A stretch of 23,735 nt of DNA from Mxb001 sp046046455 (GTDB lineage: Bacteria > Actinomycetota > Actinomycetes > S36-B12): positions 1 to 23,735 of the forward strand of contig JBJOJS010000065.1 of assembly GCA_046046455.1 (NCBI GenBank), written 5' to 3'. Shown in pieces: positions 8,987 to 16,254 of the stretch (positions within the stretch are counted from its first letter, which is position 1; every line of letters starts with the position of its first letter). A program made the translations under genes and the position numbers. The notes beneath the pieces are model-generated. The model was given only the letters and a program-made list of their open reading frames with translations, was not told where the DNA came from and made no database searches.

Positions 8987-10101
8987 GTGGTCTCCCGTCG
9001 GGTGGCGTGCTCCTTGAGTGCCCCCCGGACCTCCTCGACCGTGCACCGCTCCGCCAGTGCCGCGCGCACGATGTCCGCCTGACTCGGCGGTGCGAGTCCG
9101 CCCACGGGCGGATCGCGGTCGAGGTTGGTGGGAAAGGGATAGCCCTCTGCCGCAGAGCGGAGCGCGATCTCCGCGCGGGGATCTTCGCCACGCGCGAGCA
9201 GCTCCGGATAGATCGCGAGGACGATGCGCTCGCGATCGACACTCTCCATCGCGCGGCCGAAAGCACTGCTCACCTGGAAGAGATTGACCATACGGCGCAC
9301 ATCGGTCGTGCGATTGGTACCCGCCCCGTGGATGAGCGCCGGGTTGAAGAAGATCGCATCACCCTTGGCGAAGGGCACCTGCACGCAGTGCGCCGTCGTG
9401 AACTCCGCGAAATCGTCGCGGCCCGCGATGAGATAGCCACCGGGGTACTTCTGCGAGTGCGGGAGCAGCATCGTCGGCCCGGTCTCCAGGGGTGTGTCGC
9501 CATGGGCGATCGCTCCCTGGAGGGTGAGCACGGGTGACAGCTCGTGCACGTGGTCGGGATACCGCTCGATCTGCCCCGCGGCCATGAAGCCGAGGTGGTA
9601 GTCACGGTGCGGCACCTGGGCGGCGCCACCGGGATTGACGACATTGACCTGCGCGGTCATCTGGTACGCCGGTCCGAGCCACGCGGTCGACACCAGATCG
9701 ACGATGTCATTGCCGTGATAGTCGACGAAGACTCCCGGATCCGCGACCGCGAGCTTCTCCAGGGAGTTCCAGATCCGATCGTTGGCTCCGGGCTTGGCGA
9801 AGTGATCACCCACCGACTGTCCCGCGGCGTTCTGCTCATCAATGATGCCGAAGAACACCTCCGTGGCGCGGTCCACGGTCGCCGGATCCATCGCACCCTC
9901 GATGATGACGACGCCGGGCCCGTCGCGAAGCGCCCGCGCGAGTTCATCACGCGCCTCGTCGCGATCGGCGCCGCGCAGCGAAGCGGCGGTGTACACGAGG
10001 ACATTCGACTCGACACGGTCGGCAAGGGGGTAGTCGGCGAGTGCCGTCTCCTCGGCCACGACAGCGGCTAGGTCCTCGACCCGGCAATCCTTCGCGCGCA
10101 T
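8983..10101 (-). CDS. Phytanoyl-CoA dioxygenase (PhyH) family Fe(II)/2-oxoglutarate oxygenase
   Basis: This 372-residue protein carries the double-stranded beta-helix Fe-binding triad: H165-x-D167 in VPHRDYHLGF and distal H258 in NPALIHGAGTNRT, with R264 as a candidate 2-oxoglutarate anchor. The family hydroxylates diverse small molecules, so the substrate cannot be read from sequence. Translational coupling (GTGA) to an IolG-like dehydrogenase suggests a hydroxylation-oxidation pair acting on a polyol, sugar or cyclitol derivative. The ATG at 10101 was chosen because the -10-like TTGGAT sits 6 nt before it. A TTG at 10113 would add four residues. Confidence 0.82.
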   Translation of the reverse strand: MRAKDCRVEDLAAVVAEETALADYPLADRVESNVLVYTAASLRGADRDEARDELARALRDGPGVVIIEGAMDPATVDRATEVFFGIIDEQNAAGQSVGDHFAKPGANDRIWNSLEKLAVADPGVFVDYHGNDIVDLVSTAWLGPAYQMTAQVNVVNPGGAAQVPHRDYHLGFMAAGQIERYPDHVHELSPVLTLQGAIAHGDTPLETGPTMLLPHSQKYPGGYLIAGRDDFAEFTTAHCVQVPFAKGDAIFFNPALIHGAGTNRTTDVRRMVNLFQVSSAFGRAMESVDRERIVLAIYPELLARGEDPRAEIALRSAAEGYPFPTNLDRDPPVGGLAPPSQADIVRAALAERCTVEEVRGALKEHATRRETT

Positions 10102-10107
10102 GGCCCC

Positions 10108-10113
10108 ATCCAA
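10108..10113 (-). promoter_or_regulatory. -10 element of a probable leaderless promoter (PhyH gene)
   Basis: TTGGAT on the - strand ends 6 nt before the ATG at 10101, with GGGGCC as the only spacer. This matches the spacing at several other genes in the window. No convincing -35 at 17-18 bp; TTGCCG (10140-10135) is too distant at 21 bp. Confidence 0.4.
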
Positions 10114-10181
10114 GCAGCCTCAGCGGGGCAGTATCGGCAAATCCCCCGCCCCTGGCGGGCACCCGTGCCACCATCGCGCGC

Positions 10182-11153
10182 ATGAAGCCCGGACTCGTCA
10201 TCGGAGCGGCCGTCGTCGGTGCGGCCGCGCTCGCCGTCGGCGCCACTCGCCGCCAGGTCCACGCCATCGCCAGTTCACCCGATCCCTACCCCTACGAGGT
10301 CGTCAGCAGGGAGCCCGTCGGGGAGACGTCCTTCGTCGAGCGCCCCGACGGCACACGGATCAAGGTCGTGACCGCAGGTGCTGGTCCGACCGTGGTGCTC
10401 GCTCACGGCATCTACATGAGCGTCGTCGAGTGGAGCGTCCTGTGGGATGTGCTCCTGGAGCGCGGATACCGCGTCGTGGCCTTCGACCAGCGCGGCCACG
10501 GGCAGTCAACGATCGGTTCCGACGGCATCAGCACCGCGTCCATGGCCGGTGACTACCTCGCTGTCCTCGAGCATGTCGACGCACATGATGCTGTGCTGCT
10601 GGCGCACTCGATGGGCGGTTTCCTCGGCATCGCAGCAGTCCTCGACGTACCCGGCGTCGCCGAGCGACTGCGCGGGCTCATCCTCATGTCGACGTTCTCC
10701 GGCGATGTGCTGCGCGGTGCGCCCCAGAACAAGGCGCAGATCCCCCTCATCAAGTCGGGAGCCCTGCAGAAGCTGGTGGCCAACGACTCGATCGGGATGA
10801 TCTTCGGGGCCGGACTCTGCGGTGACGAGAAGTCACCCGCGATGGTCAAGGTCTTCCTCGACACCTTCCGCGCTGCGGATCACCGCTCGCTCCTGCCCAT
10901 CCTGGAAGCCTTCGGCGCCGAGGATCGCGGCGATCGCCTCGCCGAGATCCGCGTCCCGACCATCGTGCTCTGCGGCACGAAGGACCAGACGACGCCGCCG
11001 TGGCAGTCCGAGCGCTTGGCCGAGTCGATCCCGGGTGCCCAGGCCTGGTGGGTGCCCGGCGCGGGTCACATGCTCAATTGGGAGGCCGTGCCTGCGACGG
11101 TCGAGGCGATCTCGGACCTCTCGCCCGTTCCTGCACCCTCAGCTACTCGTTGA
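10182..11153 (+). CDS. Alpha/beta hydrolase, membrane-anchored or secreted N-terminus
   Basis: This 323-residue alpha/beta-hydrolase-fold protein has an N-terminal hydrophobic stretch (GLVIGAAVVGAAALAVGA, about 4-21) that looks like an uncleaved anchor or signal. The oxyanion strand is VVLAHGIYM, followed by FDQRGHGQS. The nucleophile elbow is AHSMGG with Ser as nucleophile, the acid is probably the Asp in CGTKDQTTPP, and the catalytic His is in GAGHMLNWE. The fold covers esterases, lipases, epoxide hydrolases and haloperoxidase-like enzymes; the substrate is unknown. The ATG at 10182 is chosen because the reading frame before it lacks hydrolase features and overlaps the divergent PhyH gene. 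A weak CACCAT lies 7 nt upstream. The stop codon lies inside the first arm of a 21-bp inverted repeat. Confidence 0.84.
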   Translation: MKPGLVIGAAVVGAAALAVGATRRQVHAIASSPDPYPYEVVSREPVGETSFVERPDGTRIKVVTAGAGPTVVLAHGIYMSVVEWSVLWDVLLERGYRVVAFDQRGHGQSTIGSDGISTASMAGDYLAVLEHVDAHDAVLLAHSMGGFLGIAAVLDVPGVAERLRGLILMSTFSGDVLRGAPQNKAQIPLIKSGALQKLVANDSIGMIFGAGLCGDEKSPAMVKVFLDTFRAADHRSLLPILEAFGAEDRGDRLAEIRVPTIVLCGTKDQTTPPWQSERLAESIPGAQAWWVPGAGHMLNWEAVPATVEAISDLSPVPAPSATR

Positions 11154-11208
11154 CTGCTACGCGTTGCGTCACTTCCGGCGTCCAGAATGACGCAACGCGT
11201 AGCAGTCA
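11151..11208. terminator. Bidirectional terminator: 21-bp perfect inverted repeat
   Basis: The left arm 11151-11171 (TGACTGCTACGCGTTGCGTC plus A) and right arm 11188-11208 are exact reverse complements, separated by a 16-nt loop. The left arm starts with the TGA of the alpha/beta hydrolase; the right arm ends with the complement of the TGA of the convergent ABM gene. No T-tract follows on either strand, so it is a strong hairpin rather than a classical intrinsic terminator. It may end both transcripts or protect both 3' ends. Confidence 0.8.
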
Positions 11209-11499
11209 GCGCTCGACGTAGAAGCGGAGCTCAGTCGGCTCGCGCAGCTTGTCGGCAAGGAAGGCATTGCCCTCGGTCACGTGCGGCAGCGTCATGTGCT
11301 CCTCCCAGGCTTCCCGGGAGGTGAACTTCTCCAGCATGAGCCAGGTGTCGTCCTCATCGCCCACGACCAGCTCCATGAAGACGTTGCCCGGCTCCTCACG
11401 GGTGGCGTCGCGCATGAGGCGCAGGCGCTCGGCGACTGCGTCGGCGTGATCCATGCGTGGCTTGATGACGGCGATGAGGAAGAGGGGACCGGAGGACAT
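11206..11499 (-). CDS. Antibiotic biosynthesis monooxygenase (ABM) domain protein
   Basis: This 97-residue single-domain protein has the dimeric alpha+beta-barrel ABM fold (YgiN/LsrG-like). Family features visible are the strand FLIAVIKPR, the helix with AERLRLMRDATREEPGN, the strand TWLMLEKFTSREAWEEHMT, then PHVTEGNAF. Members act as cofactor-free quinol monooxygenases, heme-degrading enzymes or isomerases; none can be chosen here. The ATG at 11499 has no Shine-Dalgarno but is preceded at 6 nt by TAGCAT. It lies downstream of, and on the same strand as, the GMC oxidoreductase; its own promoter suggests separate expression. Confidence 0.82.
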   Translation of the reverse strand: MSSGPLFLIAVIKPRMDHADAVAERLRLMRDATREEPGNVFMELVVGDEDDTWLMLEKFTSREAWEEHMTLPHVTEGNAFLADKLREPTELRFYVER

Positions 11500-11505
11500 C
11501 CCGCG

Positions 11506-11511
11506 ATGCTA
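11506..11511 (-). promoter_or_regulatory. -10 element of a probable leaderless promoter (ABM gene)
   Basis: TAGCAT on the - strand lies exactly 6 nt before the ATG at 11499. No Shine-Dalgarno is present. The -35 region is poor and overlaps the small hairpin at 11526-11539. Confidence 0.45.
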
Positions 11512-11525
11512 GCCATACCTGCGTG

Positions 11526-11539
11526 CGCCTCGTGAGGCG
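11526..11539 (-). terminator. Small hairpin after the GMC gene (weak terminator)
   Basis: CGCCTC and GAGGCG form a 6-bp stem with a 2-nt centre (effectively 5 bp with a 4-nt loop), starting 8 nt after the GMC stop codon. There is no T-tract. It could mark the GMC transcript end or be coincidental. Confidence 0.3.
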
Positions 11540-11547
11540 TGTCGGAG

Positions 11548-13029
11548 TTACGCCGGGACGAGATCGGCCACGCGCAGGGCATTCGCGGCGATGGTGAGGG
11601 CGGGGTTCTGCGCACCTGAGGAGGGGAAGAACGCCGAGTCGACGATGTAGAGGTTGTCGTGGTCGTGACTGCGGCAGTCGCGATCCACCACGCTCGAGAG
11701 AGGATCCTCACCCGCGACGGCGGTGCCGCACATGTGGGAGTTCATCGAGATGTCGAAGCGCTGCTCGAAGACTGCGACGTAACCGGCCCCCCGGAGCAGC
11801 TCCCTCGCCTTAGCGAGCAGGAGCTCATGGCGGTCGTAGTTGGTGCGCGTCCATGACACGGTGATGCGGCCTTGCGCATCCAGCGTGATGCGATTCGCCG
11901 GGTCGGGGGTGTCCTCGGTCATGACGAGCCACTCCATGCTGCGCGCCGCCATCGGCTTGAGCACCGAGAGGGGTGCGCGCCGCGCGTGGGTCTTCATCAT
12001 CGAGGCCTGCACCTTGCCGATGAGCTGGAGTGTGCCACCGGGATAGCCGTCGCCCATGTCGTCGTAGAAGTCGTTGATGCAGGCGGTCTTCTGGAAGACG
12101 ACATCATTGGTACGACGCGGATCGATCGCGGCGATGTGGGTGTTGTTGTGCACCATGTAGCGCGTGCCGACCAGCCCCGAGGAGTTGGCGACGCCGCTGC
12201 GCAGCAGCAGGGCTGCGGTGTTGGCCGCCCCCGCCGCGAGACCGAAGACACCACCGGTCACCTCGAGCGGCTCCGCCTCACCCGCAGTGCTCTCGACGTA
12301 CCCGATCGCCCGCACGATGCGCCCCGAGGCGTCGGTCTCGATCCGGTCGATGTAGGCACCCTCGACGAGGCGCACGCGACCGGTGGCCAGGGCGGGTTCG
12401 AGCGCGCAGATCTCGGCATCGGACTTAGCGTCCCAGCGGCACGGGAAGCCATCGCAGGTGCTGCAGCGGATGCAGCGGCCCCCGGGACGCAGGTCCACGC
12501 CCATCGCCGTCGTCGTGGGATGCACTCCCTGCTCGCGCAGGCGGCCCAGCGTCTCGGCGACGTAGGGCTCGTGGGCGAGCGCCGGATACGGATAGGGCTC
12601 GCTGCGCCAGGGTTCGAAGTCGGCGGGTGACCCGTGCACGTTGTAGAGGCGCTCGGCGCGCACGTAGTGGGGCTCGAGGTCGGCGTAGCTGAAGGGCCAC
12701 GCAGGGGACACACCGCCGGGGTACGCCGTCTCCTCGAAGTCGCGCTCGCGCAGTCGTGGCAGGGAGGACCCATAGACCTTGGTATTGCCTCCCACGACGT
12801 AGTGCACACCGGGCGCGAACGACGTGCCATCGACGGAGTACCAGGTGTCGTCCGGCTTGTAGCGGCGCTGGACGAAGACGGCCTCGGGTGAGGTGTTCTC
12901 GGGCTCCTTGGGCAGCCGATGGCCGCGCTCGAGGACGAGCACGTCGATGCCGCGCTGGGCCAGACCATGGGCGAACGTCGCACCGCCCATGCCGCTGCCC
13001 ACGACCACGACGTCGGCGGAGAGGTGCAC
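11548..13029 (-). CDS. GMC-family FAD oxidoreductase with four-cysteine insert
   Basis: This 493-residue flavoprotein begins with a Rossmann FAD motif, VVVGSGMGGATFAHGLAQ (8-25), and ends with the GMC C-terminal domain NSHMCGT…QNPALTIAANALR, giving the catalytic H432-N475 pair. It probably oxidises a hydroxyl group of a sugar, polyol or sterol-like substrate. An unusual CIRCSTCDGFPC segment (C186, C189, C192, C197) interrupts the middle and might bind Fe-S or zinc. There is no twin-arginine or other signal peptide. The start is GTG 13029: FAD-motif placement leaves no later start, and TGGGAT lies 6 nt before it. Sugar pyranose dehydrogenases of this family are candidates, but the substrate is not determined. 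Confidence 0.86.
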   Translation of the reverse strand: MHLSADVVVVGSGMGGATFAHGLAQRGIDVLVLERGHRLPKEPENTSPEAVFVQRRYKPDDTWYSVDGTSFAPGVHYVVGGNTKVYGSSLPRLRERDFEETAYPGGVSPAWPFSYADLEPHYVRAERLYNVHGSPADFEPWRSEPYPYPALAHEPYVAETLGRLREQGVHPTTTAMGVDLRPGGRCIRCSTCDGFPCRWDAKSDAEICALEPALATGRVRLVEGAYIDRIETDASGRIVRAIGYVESTAGEAEPLEVTGGVFGLAAGAANTAALLLRSGVANSSGLVGTRYMVHNNTHIAAIDPRRTNDVVFQKTACINDFYDDMGDGYPGGTLQLIGKVQASMMKTHARRAPLSVLKPMAARSMEWLVMTEDTPDPANRITLDAQGRITVSWTRTNYDRHELLLAKARELLRGAGYVAVFEQRFDISMNSHMCGTAVAGEDPLSSVVDRDCRSHDHDNLYIVDSAFFPSSGAQNPALTIAANALRVADLVPA

Positions 13030-13035
13030 CGCCCT

Positions 13036-13041
13036 ATCCCA
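13036..13041 (-). promoter_or_regulatory. -10-like element before the GMC gene
   Basis: TGGGAT on the - strand lies 6 nt before the GTG at 13029, the spacing seen for other leaderless starts here. It matches the consensus at only three positions. If it is used, the RNA structure at 13055-13103 would lie upstream of the transcript, not in it. Confidence 0.3.
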
Positions 13042-13054
13042 CCATGGGAGGAGC

Positions 13055-13103
13055 GTGTGGCGCCACGGAAGTCGCGCGCCACACCGCCAGCGACTTCAGT
13101 CGC
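13055..13103 (-). other. Interleaved inverted repeats (possible pseudoknot or terminator)
   Basis: Stem A pairs 13055-13063 with 13076-13084 (GTGTGGCGC/GCGCCACAC, 9 bp). Stem B pairs 13068-13075 with 13090-13097 (GAAGTCGC/GCGACTTC, 8 bp). Because the B left arm sits in the A loop, the two can form an H-type pseudoknot with 4-, 0- and 5-nt connectors. A third hairpin, GCGACT-TC-AGTCGC (13090-13103), competes with B. The element lies between the stop of the LivK-type gene and the start of the GMC gene, both on the - strand, so it may terminate the former or regulate the latter. Confidence 0.5.
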
Positions 13104-13154
13104 ATGCCCGCTGGGACGGTCAGCGCGCCGGGCTGCTCCCCTGCCGGGTACGTC

Positions 13155-14363
13155 CTAGGGATAGCGCGCCGGGCGCGCCGACGACCCGGGCTTGTTGTTG
13201 GTGCCATAGACACGGACGAGGTAGCGAGCTGCGCCGGGATCGCCCGCGCCGTCTAGGGCATAGGGCCCGGCGTACCCCCCGTAGTCGATGTCGACCCCGC
13301 GGCGAAGCAGCCTGAGGCACTCCGCGAGGCGGTCGCACGGCGTGCCGATCGAGGTCACCGCAGGAAGTGCTGCACGGACAGTCTCCGCGGTCATGGCACC
13401 GACCAGTCGTCCCGACGCCTCAGCCGCCAGGATGGCGATCGCGGCGGCGTCGTAGGCCTGCGCGGCGTACTCCATCGTCTTCGCCGTCGGCACGAGATCC
13501 CTGATGCGTGTGGCGAGGCCGCGCGGCACGCCGAGGTCGAGCTCGATGGCGAGTGCGCCGTCGAGCGTGCCACGACGCAGGGCATTGGCCTGGACTCCGG
13601 TGGCGGCCGAGGGGGTGAGTAGGACGAGTGCAGGCATGCCGCGCGGCAGCAGTTCGCGCAGGATGCCGGTCGTCTCTGCGCCCGAGGCAAGCAGCATCGC
13701 GTCGGCACTCGTGCGCACGATGCGGGTAGCGATGTTGGCCGCCGACTGTCGCTTGGTGAACGTCACGCTCGTCGACGCCAACCCGAGATCGCCGGCACGA
13801 TCGAGTGCCGCATCAATGAGGGGGCGCTGCTCACGCGGGCCGACGACGACGAGGCGCACCGCACCGCGTTGCTTCGCCAGGGTCGCGAGCATCGCCCCGT
13901 TGAGTGGCTCCGCCGGCACCGTACGCGCGAGGACACCGGTGAGCTCAGGACTCGTGGTCGCCGGGGAGATGACGGTGCGACCCGATATGGCCCCCAGGTT
14001 GTCGAGCGCCAGGGTGGAGGACATCGGCCCGATCACCGCCTGGGCATCGGAGAGTCGCGTGAGCGTTCGCGCGAAGGTGCCCTCACCGCTCCCGCCCGAG
14101 TCGCCGGGACGCAGGAGCACGTCGGTGCCGAGTACGCCGCCGGCGGCATTGGCGTCATCCACGGCGAGACGCACCGCGGCCTGCGTAGCAGGACCGTACG
14201 CCGCCAGCGATCCAGTGTCCGGCAGCGCAGTGCCGAGGACGAGGGTCGTCGTCTCGCGCGGGACAGGCACGGCCGGCGCGGCGGACGAAGGCAGCGCCGC
14301 GGTAGGGACGAGGAGCGCGAGGCAGGCCGCCACAGGAACGGCGACAGACCCTGCGCGGCGCAT
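13155..14363 (-). CDS. Orphan periplasmic-binding protein, LivK/Peripla_BP_6 type
   Basis: This 402-residue secreted protein has a signal peptide (charged MRRAGS, hydrophobic VAACLALLVPTAAL, likely cleavage after SSAAPA) and no lipobox. The mature part follows the type I branched-chain amino-acid receptor pattern: LGTALPDTGSLAAYGPA, AVRLAVDDANAAGGVLG, AVIGPMSSTLAL, and YAAQAYDAAAIAILAAE, with two nearby Cys in TPCDRLAEC that could form the usual disulfide. No permease or ATPase genes are adjacent, so it may act in sensing or serve a remote transporter. Start ATG 14363: TACCAT lies exactly 6 nt upstream and there is no Shine-Dalgarno, suggesting leaderless expression. Ligand unknown. Confidence 0.8.
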   Translation of the reverse strand: MRRAGSVAVPVAACLALLVPTAALPSSAAPAVPVPRETTTLVLGTALPDTGSLAAYGPATQAAVRLAVDDANAAGGVLGTDVLLRPGDSGGSGEGTFARTLTRLSDAQAVIGPMSSTLALDNLGAISGRTVISPATTSPELTGVLARTVPAEPLNGAMLATLAKQRGAVRLVVVGPREQRPLIDAALDRAGDLGLASTSVTFTKRQSAANIATRIVRTSADAMLLASGAETTGILRELLPRGMPALVLLTPSAATGVQANALRRGTLDGALAIELDLGVPRGLATRIRDLVPTAKTMEYAAQAYDAAAIAILAAEASGRLVGAMTAETVRAALPAVTSIGTPCDRLAECLRLLRRGVDIDYGGYAGPYALDGAGDPGAARYLVRVYGTNNKPGSSARPARYP

Positions 14364-14369
14364 GGGTCG

Positions 14370-14375
14370 ATGGTA
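14370..14375 (-). promoter_or_regulatory. -10 element of a probable leaderless promoter (LivK-type gene)
   Basis: TACCAT on the - strand ends 6 nt before the ATG at 14363 (spacer CGACCC). It matches TATAAT at four of six positions in very GC-rich DNA. No clear -35 is visible. Confidence 0.5.
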
Positions 14376-14414
14376 AGCGGGAGCAACCGGGGTCGCTCGG
14401 CCACGGGCCCGATG

Positions 14415-14442
14415 GTGACCGCTTCATGAACGCTGCTTGAAT
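14415..14442 (+). promoter_or_regulatory. Promoter of the Gfo/Idh gene at 14449 (leaderless)
   Basis: GTGACC (14415-14420) and TTGAAT (14437-14442) are separated by 16 bp and match the -35 and -10 consensus at four positions each. The -10 lies exactly 6 nt before GTG 14449, which supports that GTG over the in-frame TTG at 14437. Confidence 0.5.
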
Positions 14443-14448
14443 GCGCGC

Positions 14449-15441
14449 GTGGACACCCTGCGTATCGGCGTCATCGGCACCGGCAACATCGGCACCTCGC
14501 ATGCCCGCTCGCTCGCCCGGGAGGTATCGGGCGCGGAGGTGGCGTGGCTCTACGACGCCGACACGGCGCGCGCCTCCGCACTCGCGGATGAGATCGGGGC
14601 CAACGTCGCCCCCACTGTCGAGCAGCTCGTGGCCTCCAGCGATGCGGTCGTGATCGCGTCACCGGACGACCGTCACGCGGAGCAAGCCCTGCTCTGCCTC
14701 GACGCCCAACGCCCGACACTGTGCGAGAAGCCGCTCGCGCCCTCGGTGAGCGACGCCCAGTCGGTCGTGGACGCGGAGGTCGACCTGGGCAGGCGCCTGA
14801 TCTCCCTGGGCTTCATGCGCCGCTTCGACCCCGGGTACGTCGCACTCAAGGAGTCGATCCCCAGCGTCGGTGAGCCGCTCCTGGTACACAACATCCACCG
14901 CAACACCTCTGCGCCGTACGGCCTGGCGACGTCCATGACCATGACCAACATGGCCATCCACGAGTTCGACATCAATCGCTGGCTTCTCGACGACGACTAC
15001 GCCACGGTGCAGGTCGTGGCCGGGCGTCCGGGTCCGCGCACTCCGGAGGGACAGCTGGACCCCGTCCTCGTGCTGCTCACCACGTGCCGTGGCGCCGTGG
15101 TGGAGATCGAGGCCTTCGTCAACGCCGCCTACGGCTACGAGGTGCGCTGCGAGGTCGTCTGCAGCGACGGCACCGTCGAGATGGGCGACGGCGCCTACCT
15201 CACCCGGCGCAAGGAGCACGCCGTCGGTCATGACGTGCCCGAACTCTGGCTCGGCCGCTTCGAGGACGCCTACCGGCGTCAGCTGCAGGCCTGGGTCGAC
15301 GCGACGCACCGAGGCCGCACTAGTGGCGCGACCGCCTGGGACGGCCTGCTCGCGACGATCACCGCCAATGCGGCGGTGAACGCGATCACGCAGGGCCCGC
15401 AGGTGATCGACGTGCCCGCGCGCCCTGCGCTCTACGCCTAG
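14449..15441 (+). CDS. Gfo/Idh/MocA family dehydrogenase with Asn in place of the usual Asp
   Basis: This 330-residue enzyme has GTGNIG (G10, G12, G15), EKP (93-95, K94) and GFMRRFDPGY. At the usual catalytic D-x3-H site it reads TNMAIHEFDINRW, so N167 replaces the Asp while H171 is kept. It may act on inositol or another cyclitol or sugar, or have altered chemistry. The GTG start is favoured by the TTGAAT hexamer 6 nt upstream; a TTG at 14437 would add four residues. The gene converges on the sugar ABC operon, with only 6 bp between the stops (15441 and 15448). Confidence 0.84.
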   Translation: MDTLRIGVIGTGNIGTSHARSLAREVSGAEVAWLYDADTARASALADEIGANVAPTVEQLVASSDAVVIASPDDRHAEQALLCLDAQRPTLCEKPLAPSVSDAQSVVDAEVDLGRRLISLGFMRRFDPGYVALKESIPSVGEPLLVHNIHRNTSAPYGLATSMTMTNMAIHEFDINRWLLDDDYATVQVVAGRPGPRTPEGQLDPVLVLLTTCRGAVVEIEAFVNAAYGYEVRCEVVCSDGTVEMGDGAYLTRRKEHAVGHDVPELWLGRFEDAYRRQLQAWVDATHRGRTSGATAWDGLLATITANAAVNAITQGPQVIDVPARPALYA

Positions 15442-15447
15442 AGACGC

Positions 15448-16254
15448 CTAGCGGATCGGCGACAGCTGCTGGTCCGACTCCGGCACCGTCATGGCGCCGG
15501 TCATGATCGCCACGACGTCCTGCATCTGGTGCGACTGGGGCGTGACCACCGCCGCACGGCGGCCAAGGCGCTGCACGTGGATGCGGTCGGCGACATCGAA
15601 GACCTGCGGCATGTTGTGGGAGATGAGGATGATGCTCATGCCCTTGTCGCGCAGATCCTTGATCAGCTGGAGCACACGTGCGCTCTCGTTGACGCCGAGT
15701 GCCGCCGTGGGCTCGTCGAGGATGACGACCTGGCTGCCGAAGGCACCCGCGCGCGCGACCGCGACGGCCTGACGCTGACCACCGGAGAGGGTCTCGACGG
15801 GCTGCGTGATGTTCTGCACGGTGAGGACGCCCAGCTCGTTGAGGCTCTGGGTGGCCGACTTGCGCATACCCTTCTTGTCGAGGCTGCGGAATACCGTGCC
15901 CAGGAAGCCCTTCTTGCGCTGTTCGCGGCCGAGGTAGAGGTTCTCGGCGATATCGAGGGCGGGCGCGACAGCGAGGGTCTGGTAGACGGTCTCCACACCG
16001 TGGGCACGCGCGTCGTTCGTCGACTTGAAGGCGACCTTGTTGCCCGACACGTACATCTCCCCGGAGTCGGGCGAGAGCGCTCCCGAGAGGCACTTGATGA
16101 GTGTGGACTTGCCAGCGCCGTTGTCGCCGACGACCGCGCAGACCTCGCCGGGGTAGAGCTCGAAGTTGCAGTCGGCGAGACCGATGACGCGACCGAAGGA
16201 CTTGTTGAGGTCCTTGGCCTGAACGATCGGCTGGGCGGTTGTCGTGGCGGTCAT
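15448..16254 (-). CDS. Sugar ABC transporter ATPase, single nucleotide-binding domain
   Basis: This 268-residue ATPase energises the RbsC-type permease encoded just upstream. It has Walker A GDNGAGKST (43-51), Q-loop VYQTLAV (90-96), signature LSGGQ (156-160), Walker B VVILDE (176-181) and the H-loop His H213. It contains only one ABC domain, unlike the 500-residue tandem RbsA, XylG or MglA, and so resembles the FrcA class and must act as a homodimer. The ATG 16254 overlaps the permease stop by ATGA and is preceded by a GAAGGT Shine-Dalgarno-like stretch. It is the last gene of the importer operon. Confidence 0.9.
   Translation of the reverse strand: MTATTTAQPIVQAKDLNKSFGRVIGLADCNFELYPGEVCAVVGDNGAGKSTLIKCLSGALSPDSGEMYVSGNKVAFKSTNDARAHGVETVYQTLAVAPALDIAENLYLGREQRKKGFLGTVFRSLDKKGMRKSATQSLNELGVLTVQNITQPVETLSGGQRQAVAVARAGAFGSQVVILDEPTAALGVNESARVLQLIKDLRDKGMSIILISHNMPQVFDVADRIHVQRLGRRAAVVTPQSHQMQDVVAIMTGAMTVPESDQQLSPIR

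Noticed and set aside
11151..11208. Inverted repeat as a transposon end or MITE
   Set aside because: There are no target-site duplications, no further copies in the window, and the arms coincide with two stop codons, which fits a terminator better.
15432..15450. Short direct repeat (ACGCCTAG twice) between the convergent stops
   Set aside because: Only 8 bp, overlapping both stop codons; no hairpin or mobile-element feature attaches to it.
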